Source: Beijerinckiaceae bacterium (GTDB lineage: Bacteria > Pseudomonadota > Alphaproteobacteria > Rhizobiales > Beijerinckiaceae). From it: a stretch of DNA of 64,000 nt. The DNA is taken from the NCBI GenBank assembly GCA_947475995.1, contig CANJNI010000018.1, positions 1 to 64,000 of the forward strand, read 5' to 3'. The position numbers and the translations under genes are program-made. The notes beneath the pieces are model-generated. The model ran no database searches. It had not been told where the DNA came from and was given only the letters and a program-made list of their open reading frames with translations. Below are positions 34,735 to 45,100 of this stretch, in pieces. Every line of letters starts with the position of its first letter. Within the stretch, counting starts at the first letter, position 1.

Positions 34735-36165
34735 ATGGGCAAGCACCCCCGGCCATCCACACAACGCCTGCGCGCCCGGACCCTGGCGTCTGCCGCTGCG
34801 ATCGTGCTCGTGGCCGCCACATCGGCGCTCGCGGCCGGAGTGCAGAAACGCGAGCAGCCGGTCAGGATGGCGGCCGCAGAGACGACGCCTTCCGTCGCCT
34901 CCTCTGCCATTGTGGCAACCGATGTGCTGGTGTCCCGGACGGGCGAACTGACCCGGCTTTCCTTTGCGCTGTCGGGACATGTGACGCCGCGCGCTTTCGT
35001 TCTTGCCGATCCCAATCGTGTCATCGTCGACCTTCCGGAAGTGGATTTCCGGATCGATCCGGCCGTCGGGCGTCCTGTCCCGGAACCAGCCCCGAAGGGC
35101 AGGGCAACCCCGCGCCGCCCGGCCAAGGCTGCCGCACAGCCCGAATCGCGACCGCTCGCCGGAGTCGTCGCCTCGTTCCGCTTCGGCCGTTTCGCGCCCG
35201 GCAAGTCCCGCGTGGTGGTCGATCTCGCCGAGGCCGCCCGAATCGTCCGGTTGGAAACCGAGGCGTCGCCCGATGGGCAAGGCTTCAGGCTGGTGATGGA
35301 ATTCGCCCGCACCGATGCAGCCGCCTTCGCGGTGGCTGCGACCGAGGGCCGCAAGGCGTCCGAGATCCAGACGCAAGCCGCCGTTTCGGGTCCCGCCGCC
35401 GCCAATGACGCGCGACCGACCATCGTGATCGATCCGGGCCATGGCGGCATCGACGCTGGCGCTCACGCCGGTGCCGATACGCAGGAAAAAGTCATCGTGT
35501 TCGATTTCGCAAAGGCGCTCGCCTCGCGACTCGGTGCGGCCGGTCGCTACAGGATCGTGCTGACGCGCGACGAGGACATTTTCGTGCCGCTGTCCCAGCG
35601 CGTGAAGATCGCCCGCGATGCGGGCGCCGCGCTGTTCATCTCGATCCATGCCGACACATTGTCGGACGCCCAGTCCGTGTCGGGCGCGACTGTCTATACC
35701 GTCTCCGACCGGGCTTCCGACGCGGAAGCAGCCCGAGTCGCGGAAAACGAGAACATGGCGGACGCCCTCGGCGGCCTCGAAAGCAAGGAAGACGTGAGCG
35801 AAGTTTCCGACATCCTGTTCGATCTTACCCGCCGGGAGACGCGCGCCTATAGCCATGTCTTCGCCCGGACGCTGGTCGGCTACATCAAGGAAACCGCCAA
35901 GCTGAACAAGAACCCGCAACGGTCGGCAGGGTTTCGGGTGCTGAAGGCTCCGGATGTGCCCTCCGTGCTTCTCGAACTCGGATACCTGTCCAGCGACAAG
36001 GATCTGGCGCAACTCAGGAATCCCGAGTGGCGCGAGAAGGCGGCGACGTCGGTCGCCCGGGCGGTCGATTCGTTTTTTGCCGGACGCACGTCCGTGCAGC
36101 CCGCAAAAACGGCAGGCGGGTCGCCCGAGCCGGCAGAAACAGGCGTTGCGCGTGTGATACACTAG
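34735..36165 (+). CDS. amiC: N-acetylmuramoyl-L-alanine amidase (AMIN + Amidase_3)
   Basis: 476 residues if started at ATG 34735, where a signal peptide (ASAAAIVLVAATSALAA) begins; the frame is open to 34609 and other starts between are possible. An AMIN domain (about 70-215), which targets the septum, is followed by an Amidase_3 zinc domain: DPGHGGIDAGAH, an acidic ligand near EKVIVFDF, FISIHADT and LLELGYLSS. It cleaves the bond between MurNAc and the stem peptide to split daughter cells. Followed by PBP1A, the usual alphaproteobacterial order. Confidence 0.92.
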   Translation: MGKHPRPSTQRLRARTLASAAAIVLVAATSALAAGVQKREQPVRMAAAETTPSVASSAIVATDVLVSRTGELTRLSFALSGHVTPRAFVLADPNRVIVDLPEVDFRIDPAVGRPVPEPAPKGRATPRRPAKAAAQPESRPLAGVVASFRFGRFAPGKSRVVVDLAEAARIVRLETEASPDGQGFRLVMEFARTDAAAFAVAATEGRKASEIQTQAAVSGPAAANDARPTIVIDPGHGGIDAGAHAGADTQEKVIVFDFAKALASRLGAAGRYRIVLTRDEDIFVPLSQRVKIARDAGAALFISIHADTLSDAQSVSGATVYTVSDRASDAEAARVAENENMADALGGLESKEDVSEVSDILFDLTRRETRAYSHVFARTLVGYIKETAKLNKNPQRSAGFRVLKAPDVPSVLLELGYLSSDKDLAQLRNPEWREKAATSVARAVDSFFAGRTSVQPAKTAGGSPEPAETGVARVIH

Positions 36166-36327
36166 ATTGAAATTTCAGCATTCCGGCCTGTTGCGAGGCT
36201 TTCCCCCGCGACCATGCCCAAGAAAGACCATAAAAGACGTCTCTTGACTTGGTGTCTGATGCGTTAAGGCGGCAGCCCGTCGGCGGGGCAGGGGTTCCGG
36301 CCAAGGGCGAAGTGGGGTTTTCACGAC

Positions 36328-38724
36328 ATGCGGTCGATCGGCCGGTTCTTCGGATTTCTTTTCGCCACTGGAACGATTGTGTTCGTTCTGGGCGCAGCCG
36401 CCGCTGCCGGCCTTATCTGGCATTTCCAGCAGGATTTGCCCGACTACACGCAATTGAAGAATTACGAGCCGCCGGTGATGACCCGCGTCCACGCGGGCGA
36501 CGGTTCGGTTCTGGCCGAATATCAGCGCGAGCGCCGCATCTTCCTGCCGATCAGCGCCGTGCCGCCGCTCGTCAAGCAGGCCTTCATCTCGGCCGAAGAC
36601 AAGAACTTCTACACCCACAACGGCATCGACCCCGAGGGCATCGTGCGCGCTGCGCTCATCCTCGTGCAGGGCGGCCGTTCGGTGCAGGGCGCCTCGACCA
36701 TCACCCAGCAGGTCGCCAAGAACTTCCTGCTGACGCCGGAGCGCACCTTCGAGCGCAAGATCCGAGAAATCCTTCTCTCGTTCCGTATCGAGGCGACCTA
36801 CACGAAAGAGAAGATCCTCGAACTCTATCTGAACGAGATCTATCTCGGCCTCGGCAATTACGGCATCGCGGCTTCGGCGCTGAATTATTACAACAAGTCG
36901 GTGCATGAACTGAGCCTGGCCGAAATGGCCTATCTGGCGGCTCTGCCCAAAGCGCCCAGCACGCTGCATCCGTTCCGCAATCGCGAAGCCGCCACCGCCC
37001 GCCGCAACTACGTGATCGATCGCATGGTCGAGAACGGCTACGTCAAGCGCGCCGACGGCGACAAGGCAAAGGCCGAACCGCTGGGCGTCAACCCGCGCGT
37101 CCTCTCGCCGAACACTTATGCGGCCGGCTATTTCGCCGAGGAAGTCCGCCGCGAGCTGCTCGACCGGTACGGCGAAAAGAAGCTCTACGAAGGCGGCCTC
37201 TCGGTCCGCACCACCATTGATCCGCAGTTGCAGCTGCTGGCCCGCAAGGTGCTGGTCGACGGTCTCGTTCGCTTCGACGAAGCGCGCGGCTTCCGCGGCG
37301 CCATGCGAGCCATCGACACGCGGCAGGACTGGGGCGTGGCGCTGGCGGAAGTGCCTGCGCTCGGAGACGTCAAGCCCTGGCGTCTGGCGGTCGTTCTCGA
37401 CGTCGCCGACGTTGCTCGCATCGGCCTTCAGCCGCCGCGCGAAAAGTCCGGCGAAGTAAGCCGCGAACGCGAGACCGGCACCCTGACCGCAGAGGGCGTG
37501 AAATGGACCGGCCGGAACGTCCGGACCGCCCTGCAGGTCGGCGACGTTGTTTATGTCGAACCGCTTGAGGGCAAGCCCGGTCAGTATCGCCTGCGGCAGA
37601 TCCCGGATATTTCCGGCTCGATTGTCGCCATGGACCCCTATACGGGCCGCGTGTTCGCGATGGTGGGCGGCTTCTCGTTCGACCAGTCCGAATTCAACCG
37701 CGCCACGCAGGCTCTTCGCCAGCCCGGCTCGGCCTTCAAGCCATTCGTCTATGCGACGGCGCTCGACAACGGTTACACGCCGTCCTCCGTCGTGCTCGAC
37801 GATCCGATCGAGATCGACCAGGGCAACGGCGAAATCTGGCGCCCGGAAAACTTTTCCAAGAGCAACGGCGGACCCCACACGCTGCGCTACGGCATCGAGC
37901 AGTCGAAGAACCTGATGACGGTGCGCCTCGCCAAGGACGTCGGCATGCCGCTGATCGTCGAATATTCGAAGCGCTTCGGCGTTTACGACGAGCTGATGCC
38001 GGTCCTGTCCATGTCGCTCGGCGCGGGCGAGACCACCATGATGCGCATGGCGACGGGCTATTCGATGCTCGCCAATGGCGGCCGCCGCATCAAGGCGACG
38101 CTCATCGACCGCATTCAGGACCGCTGGGGTCACACGATCTACCGCCACGACGAGCGCGTATGCCAAGGCTGCGATGCGCCCAAGTGGGACAACCAGAGCG
38201 AACCGGTTCTGGTCGACAAGCGCGAGCAGGTTCTCGATCCGCTCACCGCCTACCAGATCACCTCCATGATGGAGGGAGTCGTGCAGCGCGGCACTGGCCA
38301 GCGCCTGAAGGTTCTGGGCCGTCATGTCGCCGGCAAGACCGGCACCACCAACGACGCGAAGGACCTTTGGTTCGTGGGCTTCTCGCCTGATCTCGTGGTC
38401 GGCGTCTATCTCGGGTACGACCGTCCACGCTCCTTGGGCGATTCGGCGCAGGCCGCCACCTATGCGGTTCCGATCTTCCTCGACTTTATGAAGACCGCCC
38501 TGAAGGATCGTCCCGATACGCCCTTCCGCGTTCCTCCGGGCCTCAAGCTGATTTCGATTGATTCGAAGTCGGGTTTGCGCGGCACGGGCGCGGGTTCGAT
38601 CCTGGAAGGCTTCAAGCCCGGCACGGCGCCGCCCGATTCCTACTCGATTGTCGGCGACCAGTCGCCGCGCGGCGGTCCGTCGAACGACCGCTCCATCGGT
38701 TCAGGCACCGGCGGCGTTTATTGA
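36328..38724 (+). CDS. mrcA: Penicillin-binding protein 1A (bifunctional)
   Basis: 798 residues. Short cytoplasmic tail and one TM segment (about 10-32), then the GT51 glycosyltransferase domain (AEDKNFYTHNGID; GASTITQQVAKNFLL), an OB-like insert, and the transpeptidase domain with Ser468-x-x-Lys (SAFK), the SxN motif SKN and Lys670-Thr-Gly (KTGTTND). It polymerises and cross-links peptidoglycan in the periplasm. It lies between the amidase and prfB, a conserved order in Rhizobiales. Confidence 0.96.
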   Translation: MRSIGRFFGFLFATGTIVFVLGAAAAAGLIWHFQQDLPDYTQLKNYEPPVMTRVHAGDGSVLAEYQRERRIFLPISAVPPLVKQAFISAEDKNFYTHNGIDPEGIVRAALILVQGGRSVQGASTITQQVAKNFLLTPERTFERKIREILLSFRIEATYTKEKILELYLNEIYLGLGNYGIAASALNYYNKSVHELSLAEMAYLAALPKAPSTLHPFRNREAATARRNYVIDRMVENGYVKRADGDKAKAEPLGVNPRVLSPNTYAAGYFAEEVRRELLDRYGEKKLYEGGLSVRTTIDPQLQLLARKVLVDGLVRFDEARGFRGAMRAIDTRQDWGVALAEVPALGDVKPWRLAVVLDVADVARIGLQPPREKSGEVSRERETGTLTAEGVKWTGRNVRTALQVGDVVYVEPLEGKPGQYRLRQIPDISGSIVAMDPYTGRVFAMVGGFSFDQSEFNRATQALRQPGSAFKPFVYATALDNGYTPSSVVLDDPIEIDQGNGEIWRPENFSKSNGGPHTLRYGIEQSKNLMTVRLAKDVGMPLIVEYSKRFGVYDELMPVLSMSLGAGETTMMRMATGYSMLANGGRRIKATLIDRIQDRWGHTIYRHDERVCQGCDAPKWDNQSEPVLVDKREQVLDPLTAYQITSMMEGVVQRGTGQRLKVLGRHVAGKTGTTNDAKDLWFVGFSPDLVVGVYLGYDRPRSLGDSAQAATYAVPIFLDFMKTALKDRPDTPFRVPPGLKLISIDSKSGLRGTGAGSILEGFKPGTAPPDSYSIVGDQSPRGGPSNDRSIGSGTGGVY

Positions 38725-38730
38725 AAGCGG

Positions 38731-38750
38731 CCCGCCTGTTTACAGGCGGG
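38731..38750 (+). terminator. Possible terminator hairpin after mrcA
   Basis: CCCGCCTG (38731-38738) and CAGGCGGG (38743-38750) form a perfect 8-bp stem with a TTTA loop just after the mrcA stop. No T-run follows, so termination would be weak or Rho-dependent; it may instead reduce readthrough into prfB. Confidence 0.4.
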
Positions 38751-38815
38751 TGTCGCCTCTCTACATAACGGCCTCACCGGGCCAGCGCCCGAATCCCTCT
38801 CATGCGAGACATGAC

Positions 38816-39947
38816 ATGCGCGCCGAAGCAGAAGCGCTCGTCGAAGCCATCAAGCAATCCGTGGGATTGCTGAGGAGGCATCTTTGACGTCGAAACGGCC
38901 ACACGGCGGCTAGCCGAACTCAACGCACGCGTCGAAGATCCAGACCTCTGGAACGACGCGGACGCCGCGCAAAAGATCATGCGCGAGCGCACAGAACTTG
39001 AAGATCGTCTGGGATCGCTGTCTCGCTTCGAGCGGGAACTCGATGATGCGGTGACTCTTGTCGAACTTGGCGAGATGGAAGCCGATACGGCCGTCGAACA
39101 GGAAGGCATCGACCTTCTGAAAACCCTCAAGGCGGAGGCTGCGCGCCGCCAGCTTGAGGCACTGCTGTCCGGCGAGGCCGACGGCAACGATTCCTATGTG
39201 GAAGTCCATTCGGGCGCAGGCGGCACGGAAAGCTGCGACTGGGCCCGGATGTTGTTGCGCATGTATACGCGCTGGGGCGAACGCCGGAAGTTCCAGGTGG
39301 AACTGATGGAAGAGACGAGCGGCGAAGAGGCTGGCATCAAGTCCGCCACGATCATCGTCAAGGGCCACAATGCCCACGGCTGGCTCAAGACCGAGTCGGG
39401 CGTCCATCGCCTCGTGCGTATTTCGCCTTTCGACTCGAATGCGCGGCGGCACACAAGCTTCGCGTCGGTGTGGGTCTATCCGGTGGTGGACGACCGCATC
39501 AACATCGAGATCAACGAATCCGATTGCCGCATCGACACCTATCGGGCGTCCGGCGCGGGCGGCCAGCACGTCAACAAGACCGATTCTGCGGTGCGTATCA
39601 CCCACATTCCGACCGGAATCGTGGTGGCGTGCCAGATGGAGCGCTCACAGCACAAGAACCGCGCGACCGCGTGGAACATGCTGCGCGCGCGCCTCTACGA
39701 GCGGGAGTTGGAGGAACGCGAGGCGGCCGCCAACGCCGCCGCCGCATCCAAGACCGATATCGGCTGGGGCCACCAGATCCGCTCCTACGTATTGCAGCCC
39801 TACCAGATGGTGAAGGACCTGCGCACCGGCGTCGTCTCCGGCACTCCGGACGATGTGCTCGACGGCGATCTCGATCAGTTCATGGCGGCGTCGCTCGCCC
39901 AGAAGATCGAGGGCGGCGGTCCGGTCAGCGTCGAAGACGTGGACTGA
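38816..39947 (+). CDS. prfB: Peptide chain release factor 2, with programmed +1 frameshift
   Basis: Coding is joined as 38816-38884 plus 38886-39947, giving 376 residues. Codons 1-23 end in CTT followed by an in-frame TGA (38885-38887); slipping one base gives CTT GAC and the main frame. RF2 features: the SPF stop-codon recognition motif ([10 protein letters not shown]) and the GGQ motif ([13 protein letters not shown]) that triggers peptidyl-tRNA hydrolysis at UGA and UAA. The frameshift at a UGA is the standard autoregulation: low RF2 favours the shift. The 3' end overlaps an antisense gene by 73 bases. Confidence 0.96.
38873..38888 (+). promoter_or_regulatory. prfB: Programmed +1 frameshift site of prfB
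   Basis: An internal Shine-Dalgarno element AGGAGG (38873-38878) lies 3 bases before the slippery CTT-T and the in-frame TGA (38885-38887), followed by C. Spacing and sequence match the known RF2 frameshift element. The upstream and downstream frames together give an uninterrupted RF2. Confidence 0.93.
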
Positions 39948-40372
39948 AGCCGCTGCGCGCCGACGCCCATGGCGTCGGCGATGCGCTTCATGTCACTGGC
40001 GCTGATCTCGAACAATCCGTAGCGAAACTGGTAGCCCCAATTCGTTTTGCCGCGCGTGAACTCAAGCACGTCGAGCAAAGGCCGGATGGCAATCTCGGTT
40101 GTCTCGAACCATTCCACATCTCGCCGGAACGGAACGAAGCCGCCGCCCATGTCGAACTGGTAGGACGGGCAGTCTTTCGCGACGCCCAGCGCCGTAAAAG
40201 ATTGCAATCCGTCGGACCGCCCCATTTGACGCGATGGCGAATAATACGCCACCGCATCGCCGGGCCTGATCCGCCGGAGCGGTCCGGCCTTCCCATGGCA
40301 AACCTGCATCATGCCGTCTCGCCGCCCGATGGCGACGTGATCGGCGCTGGCGACCGCCATCCAGTATTTCAT
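39875..40372 (-). CDS. EVE domain-containing protein
   Basis: 165 residues from ATG 40372, which overlaps the stop of the VOC gene (ATGA). EVE/PUA-like segments are visible: [35 protein letters not shown], and [21 protein letters not shown] near the end. The domain binds modified bases or nucleotides, and PUA-like relatives act in RNA modification. The last about 25 residues, encoded antisense to the prfB 3' end, look like a non-conserved tail. Specific role unknown. Confidence 0.85.
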   Translation of the reverse strand: MKYWMAVASADHVAIGRRDGMMQVCHGKAGPLRRIRPGDAVAYYSPSRQMGRSDGLQSFTALGVAKDCPSYQFDMGGGFVPFRRDVEWFETTEIAIRPLLDVLEFTRGKTNWGYQFRYGLFEISASDMKRIADAMGVGAQRLQSTSSTLTGPPPSIFWASDAAMN

Positions 40373-40740
40373 CGAGCCGCCCCCGGGGCGAAGACCCGCA
40401 ACCGGTGGCCATCGGGATCGAGCGCCACGAAAGTGCGGCCGAAGTCCATGTCGGTCGGCGGCTGTGCGATGGTGAGTCCGCGCGCTTTCCAGCCCTGATG
40501 TTTGGCGTCCACGTCTTCGGATGAGACCACAAAAGCGATCTCGTTGTTCGCGCCCGAGATGGCTCTCGCCGAGGGTTGCACAGTGTCCCGCTTCCACAGG
40601 CCGAGCATCCCGCCATCACGGATCGGCAACATGCAGAAGGTCGGCGATTCCTCGATGATCGGCGCGCCGAGCAGGTCCTTGTAGAAGGCCGCGCTGGCCG
40701 GTGGGTTTGCGACATAAAGCAATACAAAATTGAAGTTCAT
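40369..40740 (-). CDS. VOC-superfamily (glyoxalase/dioxygenase-fold) protein
   Basis: 123 residues; two beta-alpha-beta-beta-beta modules. The first strand ([19 protein letters not shown]) and the last ([19 protein letters not shown]) show the family pattern. The usual metal positions are only partly kept, so enzymatic activity is not certain. It is translationally coupled to the EVE-domain gene downstream. Relatives include glyoxalases, bleomycin-resistance proteins and ring-cleavage dioxygenases, but none is specifically supported. Confidence 0.85.
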   Translation of the reverse strand: MNFNFVLLYVANPPASAAFYKDLLGAPIIEESPTFCMLPIRDGGMLGLWKRDTVQPSARAISGANNEIAFVVSSEDVDAKHQGWKARGLTIAQPPTDMDFGRTFVALDPDGHRLRVFAPGAAR

Positions 40741-40877
40741 CCTTGCCTCCGTTCGCCGAAGCGGCGATGAGCGGAGATTGGGGCAGGGCGCTGTCAGGAT
40801 GTGTCAGGAGCGTGCGGACCATTGCGCGCCGCCGCATCAATCCGTAGAAAAGCCGCTTCCGCAAAGGAATGTTCTTT

Positions 40878-42137
40878 ATGTCCGCCGACTTTCGCCCGAA
40901 ATCAGACTTCCTCGCCACGCTGATCGAGCGCGGCTTCCTGCACCAGTGCTCGGACCTTGAAGGTCTCGACCAGAAGGCGAAGTCCGGGGATCTGATCGCC
41001 TATATCGGCTTCGACTGCACGGCGTCCTCGCTCCATGTCGGCTCGCTGCTGCCGATCATGATGCTGCACTGGCTGCAGAAGACCGGCGGCAAGCCGGTGC
41101 CGCTGATGGGCGGCGGAACCACGCGCGTCGGCGATCCGTCCGGCAAGGACGAAAGCCGTAAGCTCCTGACCATCGAGCAGATCGACGCCAACAAGGAGGG
41201 GATCAAGAAGGTCTTTTCCCGCTTCCTGACCTTCGGGTCCGGCAAGACCGACGCGATCATGCCCGACAATGCCGAATGGCTGGCGAAGCTGAACTACATC
41301 GAATTCCTGCGCGACGTGGGCCGCCACTTCTCCGTCAACCGCATGTTGTCGATGGATTCGGTGAAGATGCGGCTGGAACGCGACCAGGAACTTTCCTTCA
41401 TTGAATTCAATTACATGTGCCTGCAAGCTTATGATTTTGTTGAACTCAACAAGCGCTACGGCTGCACGCTCCAGATGGGCGGATCGGACCAGTGGGGAAA
41501 TATCGTCACCGGCATCGACCTTGGCCGCCGCATGGGCACGCCGCAGCTTTACGCGCTTACGGCTCCGCTGCTGACGACCGCGTCCGGCGCCAAGATGGGC
41601 AAGACGGCGGCGGGCGCAGTCTGGCTGAACGCCGACATGCTTCCGGTCTATGACTATTGGCAATATTGGCGGAACACGGAAGACGCCGACGTCGGCCGCT
41701 TTTTGCGCCTGTTCACCACCATGCCGACGGATGAGATCGCCCGCCTGGAAAAGCTCGGCGGGGCGGAAATCAACGAGGCCAAGAAGCTACTGGCGACCGC
41801 CGCCACCGCGCTCGTGCATGGCGAGGCTGCGGCGGAACTCGCCGCCGAGACGGCCCGCAAGACCTTCGAGGAAGGCGTCACGGCGGATACCCTGCCGAGC
41901 ATCGGCATTGCGAGGGCTGAACTGGCGGCAGGCGTCGGCGTCCTGACCGCCTTCGTGCGCGCAGGTCTCGTGGCCTCGACCGGCGAAGCGCGGCGTCAGG
42001 TGAAAGGCGGCGGCCTGCGGGTCAACGACGCGGCCGTCACCGACGAACGCGCCTCGATCGGGCCGAACGACTTGACGGACGGGGTCGTCAAACTTTCGCT
42101 CGGCAAGAAGAAGCACGTCCTGCTGCGGCCCGAATAG
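40878..42137 (+). CDS. tyrS: Tyrosyl-tRNA synthetase
   Basis: 419 residues from ATG 40878; the upstream ATG at 40869 lies too close to AAGGA for initiation. Class I motifs: the HIGH signature as HVGS (about residue 52, [12 protein letters not shown]) and the KMSKS-like loop KMGKT (about 239). Tyr-binding and tRNA-binding segments include [13 protein letters not shown], and a C-terminal S4 domain ends the protein ([16 protein letters not shown]). It charges tRNA(Tyr). Convergent with the AsmA-like gene, 8 bases away. Confidence 0.97.
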   Translation: MSADFRPKSDFLATLIERGFLHQCSDLEGLDQKAKSGDLIAYIGFDCTASSLHVGSLLPIMMLHWLQKTGGKPVPLMGGGTTRVGDPSGKDESRKLLTIEQIDANKEGIKKVFSRFLTFGSGKTDAIMPDNAEWLAKLNYIEFLRDVGRHFSVNRMLSMDSVKMRLERDQELSFIEFNYMCLQAYDFVELNKRYGCTLQMGGSDQWGNIVTGIDLGRRMGTPQLYALTAPLLTTASGAKMGKTAAGAVWLNADMLPVYDYWQYWRNTEDADVGRFLRLFTTMPTDEIARLEKLGGAEINEAKKLLATAATALVHGEAAAELAAETARKTFEEGVTADTLPSIGIARAELAAGVGVLTAFVRAGLVASTGEARRQVKGGGLRVNDAAVTDERASIGPNDLTDGVVKLSLGKKKHVLLRPE

Positions 42138-42145
42138 GGCTCGCT

Positions 42146-45100
42146 TCACCGCGCGGGTGAAATCGACAGCGGCATCTGGGGGGGTGCTCGCGCCTGCGCT
42201 GCCGCCGGCGGCGCGGTCGGGGCGGGCGCCTGCGGGGCTCCGGCTCCGAAAATTTTCCGGAAGATGCCCGGCGCGATCGCCGAGAGCGGATTGATGTTCA
42301 ACACGGGCGCGCTCGCCTTGCCGCCGATGTTGAAGTTCACCGCAAACAGGCCCTCGTTCGTCCCGCCGCCGATGATCAGGCCCACGACCGGGATGCGGGC
42401 GAACAGATTGTTCAGCCCGTAGGCGGGCACGAAGGTGCCGGTGATGGCGACGCGGTCGCGCCCGTAGTCGATGGACCCGTCGGCCATCAGGCCGATGTCG
42501 GGGCCATAGATCACCGCATCCCGCAGGTCGAGGCGCGTGGGTGTGCGGGTGAAGAAGGCTTGCAACTTGGTGAACTGGACAGCCGACGTATTGATCGCCA
42601 GTCCGGTGTTCGGATCGCGCTGCTGAACCCCCTCCGTCACCAGGCGTCGCAGGCCCGGCTCGTCCCGCACCTGAAAATCCAGAACATGGATGTAGCCGTC
42701 GATGGTCCCGTCACGGACCTGCCCCGACAGGGTCATGTTGCCGCCTTCCATCCGGCGGTACAGGTCCATGAAGGAGAGCAGGGCGCCGCCGTCGTTGGTC
42801 GTGATGGCGATCGCGGTTGTGCCGGGCGTCTGTCCGGGAATGAGCTGTCCGCCGATGGGCGCCGACCCGATGCGTCCCTTGATGTTGAACTGGGAAATCG
42901 CGCTGCCGCGTCCCACGTAGCGGACCTCCGCGCCCGATATGGACTGGCGGTTGGCCCCGGTGAGCAAATTGGCTTTCAGGTCGAGGTCGATGCCGCGAGT
43001 GGCGGGACCGTCCCTGACGGAGCCGGGCTCGGGGTTCGACACTTTCCGCGCAAAGGGACGGGCGTCGAGCGTGCTGGCGCGAACGACCAGTTTTACGCTG
43101 TCCTTGCCCTGATCGACATCTACTTTCATGTCGTCGCCGGGCGACAGACGGACCTGCGAGAACTTGCCTGACGTGAAGTTTCCGTTCTGATCCAGCGACA
43201 GGGTTCCGGCGGCCATCGTGCCGCCGCCGCCCTCGAAGCTGAACTGTTCAAGTTCAGCCCCGTCGGCTCGCGTGGCGACCTGAAAGCTGGCTTTCGCGGG
43301 TTTGCCGGCAACCTTCGAATAGCCGGGCACGAGACCGTCGATGGAGGCGCGCGTGAAGTCCAGTTCGACTTGCGGCTTTGCCTGATCCCCGCGCGCAAGA
43401 TCGGTCGAGAATTTCGCGCCGACGACCCCGTTGATCATATGGCCCGTCGGCCAGCCCTGCTTGGCGCGGGCAGCATCGTCCAGCGTCGCCCAAATGGTGG
43501 ATTCCGTGACGCCCTTGGAGTCACGGCGAATGTCGAGTGTCGCCGGAGCGCCGAACAGGCGGCCCTGTCCGGTGGCCTTGAAGGACGAACGATCGACCGT
43601 GACGGTGATGTTCCCCTGATCCAGCTTTTCGGCCCCGACAACCTTTTCCAGCGTGAAATTGGTGACGTTGGCGTTCACCTTCACGCGTGGATCGCCCGGG
43701 TTCGTCTCCGGGTTCATGTGAAGGTCCACACTGATGCGTCCATCCACCTGACCGCGCGCGGATTTCGCATCTATGGGGAGGCCGCCGAATTCTTTCAGCG
43801 CATCGCGCGAGAGAATGTCGGCCACGACATCGAGCGGGCCGGTTGCATGGGCCTGCAGTTTCGACACCGCCACGTTTGGATCAAGATCGGGAACGACGAA
43901 GCTCGCTTCGTTGAGCACCATGCGCCGATTGGGACCAAGAGAAAGCTGTCCCTTGCTGGCGTGGAAGCTGGCGGTCCGCCCTGTAATCTTGCCGATGCCC
44001 TCGACGCCCGATACAGGCGGTACGCCCTTGAGGAAAGTAGCCGTCGTGTCGGCCAGGCGAAATTCGACAAGCGCAGCGGCGTCAGGCGCCGGTCGTCCGG
44101 CCTGAATTTGGGCGAGAGCGTCGGCGTCGAAATCAATGGCGACCGAACCCTCTTCGACAGTGCCCGAAACCAGATTGTCGATGAACCAGCCTCGCGCCGA
44201 AGCCGCCACGAAGGCAGGCCACAGACGCACCAGATTGCGGGCCTGCATCTGTCCCGCCTTGCCGTTCAGCTGCAGGCGGGGGCCGCCTTCGCCCCACGAG
44301 AAACCTCCTGTGAAGGCAAGCGACACATCCGGCCCCGAAGCTTCCAGCCGCTCGATCGCAATGGCCTTTCCGGCTGTCCGGAACTTGGCCTCGATGCCCA
44401 GTTTGCCCAGGCCGAACGGCCGATCGCCGGGGCGATCGCCACCGATCGCCGAATCCAGGCTGGAAAGCGAGATGGACCACGCTTCTTCGCTCGGAAGCGG
44501 CGTCGCGAGCCCCGAGAGGTTGATGTGGGTGCCCTCGGATTCGAGGGTCAACTGGTCGATGACGAGCTTTTTCTGAACGGGGTTCCAGTAGGCGCCTCCG
44601 CTGACCTCTTCGATCAGCATCGGCTCCATGTCGCGGTCGCGGAAATAGACGTAGCCGGCGCCCAGCTGGAACCGTGTATTGGCGTCGAGCAATTCGCCCT
44701 CCGCGCCCAGATTGAGGCGCAGGCGCAACGAGATCGGCATGTCGAAATCAACCGGCGCGACGCGCTGTCCGGCGAGGGCTACAATGTCGTCCAGCGCGAC
44801 ATCATCAAGGCTGATGGACAGATCGCGCGGCCCGCCGGTCGTGCCGGTCGTGGCCGCAGTGGCGCGCCAACGGCCTGCGACGCCATTGGTGGCGAAAGCC
44901 AGCCGGGCCGTATCGCCGGTCCGGGAAAATTCGAGATCGAGGTTGTCGAAAACAGTCTGTCGTCCGCTCAACTGGTCGTCCAGAACCAGACGCCCTTCCG
45001 ACAACTCGACCTTTTGCAGCGCAGCTGCGGGACCCTCCGGGGAGGTCGCGAGGTTGAGCAGCGTGCGCAGCCCTTCGATCAGCGCACGAACCTCGCTCGG

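Noticed and set aside
36175-38325. A 716-codon minus-strand frame opposite the PBP1A gene
   Set aside because: High-GC shadow frame; PBP1A motifs (SAFK, KTGTTND) are intact on the plus strand and the opposite product resembles nothing.
38885-38887. In-frame TGA in prfB as selenocysteine codon, pseudogene mark or sequencing error
   Set aside because: AGGAGG three bases before CTT TGA C is the known RF2 frameshift element, and the downstream frame restores a normal RF2.
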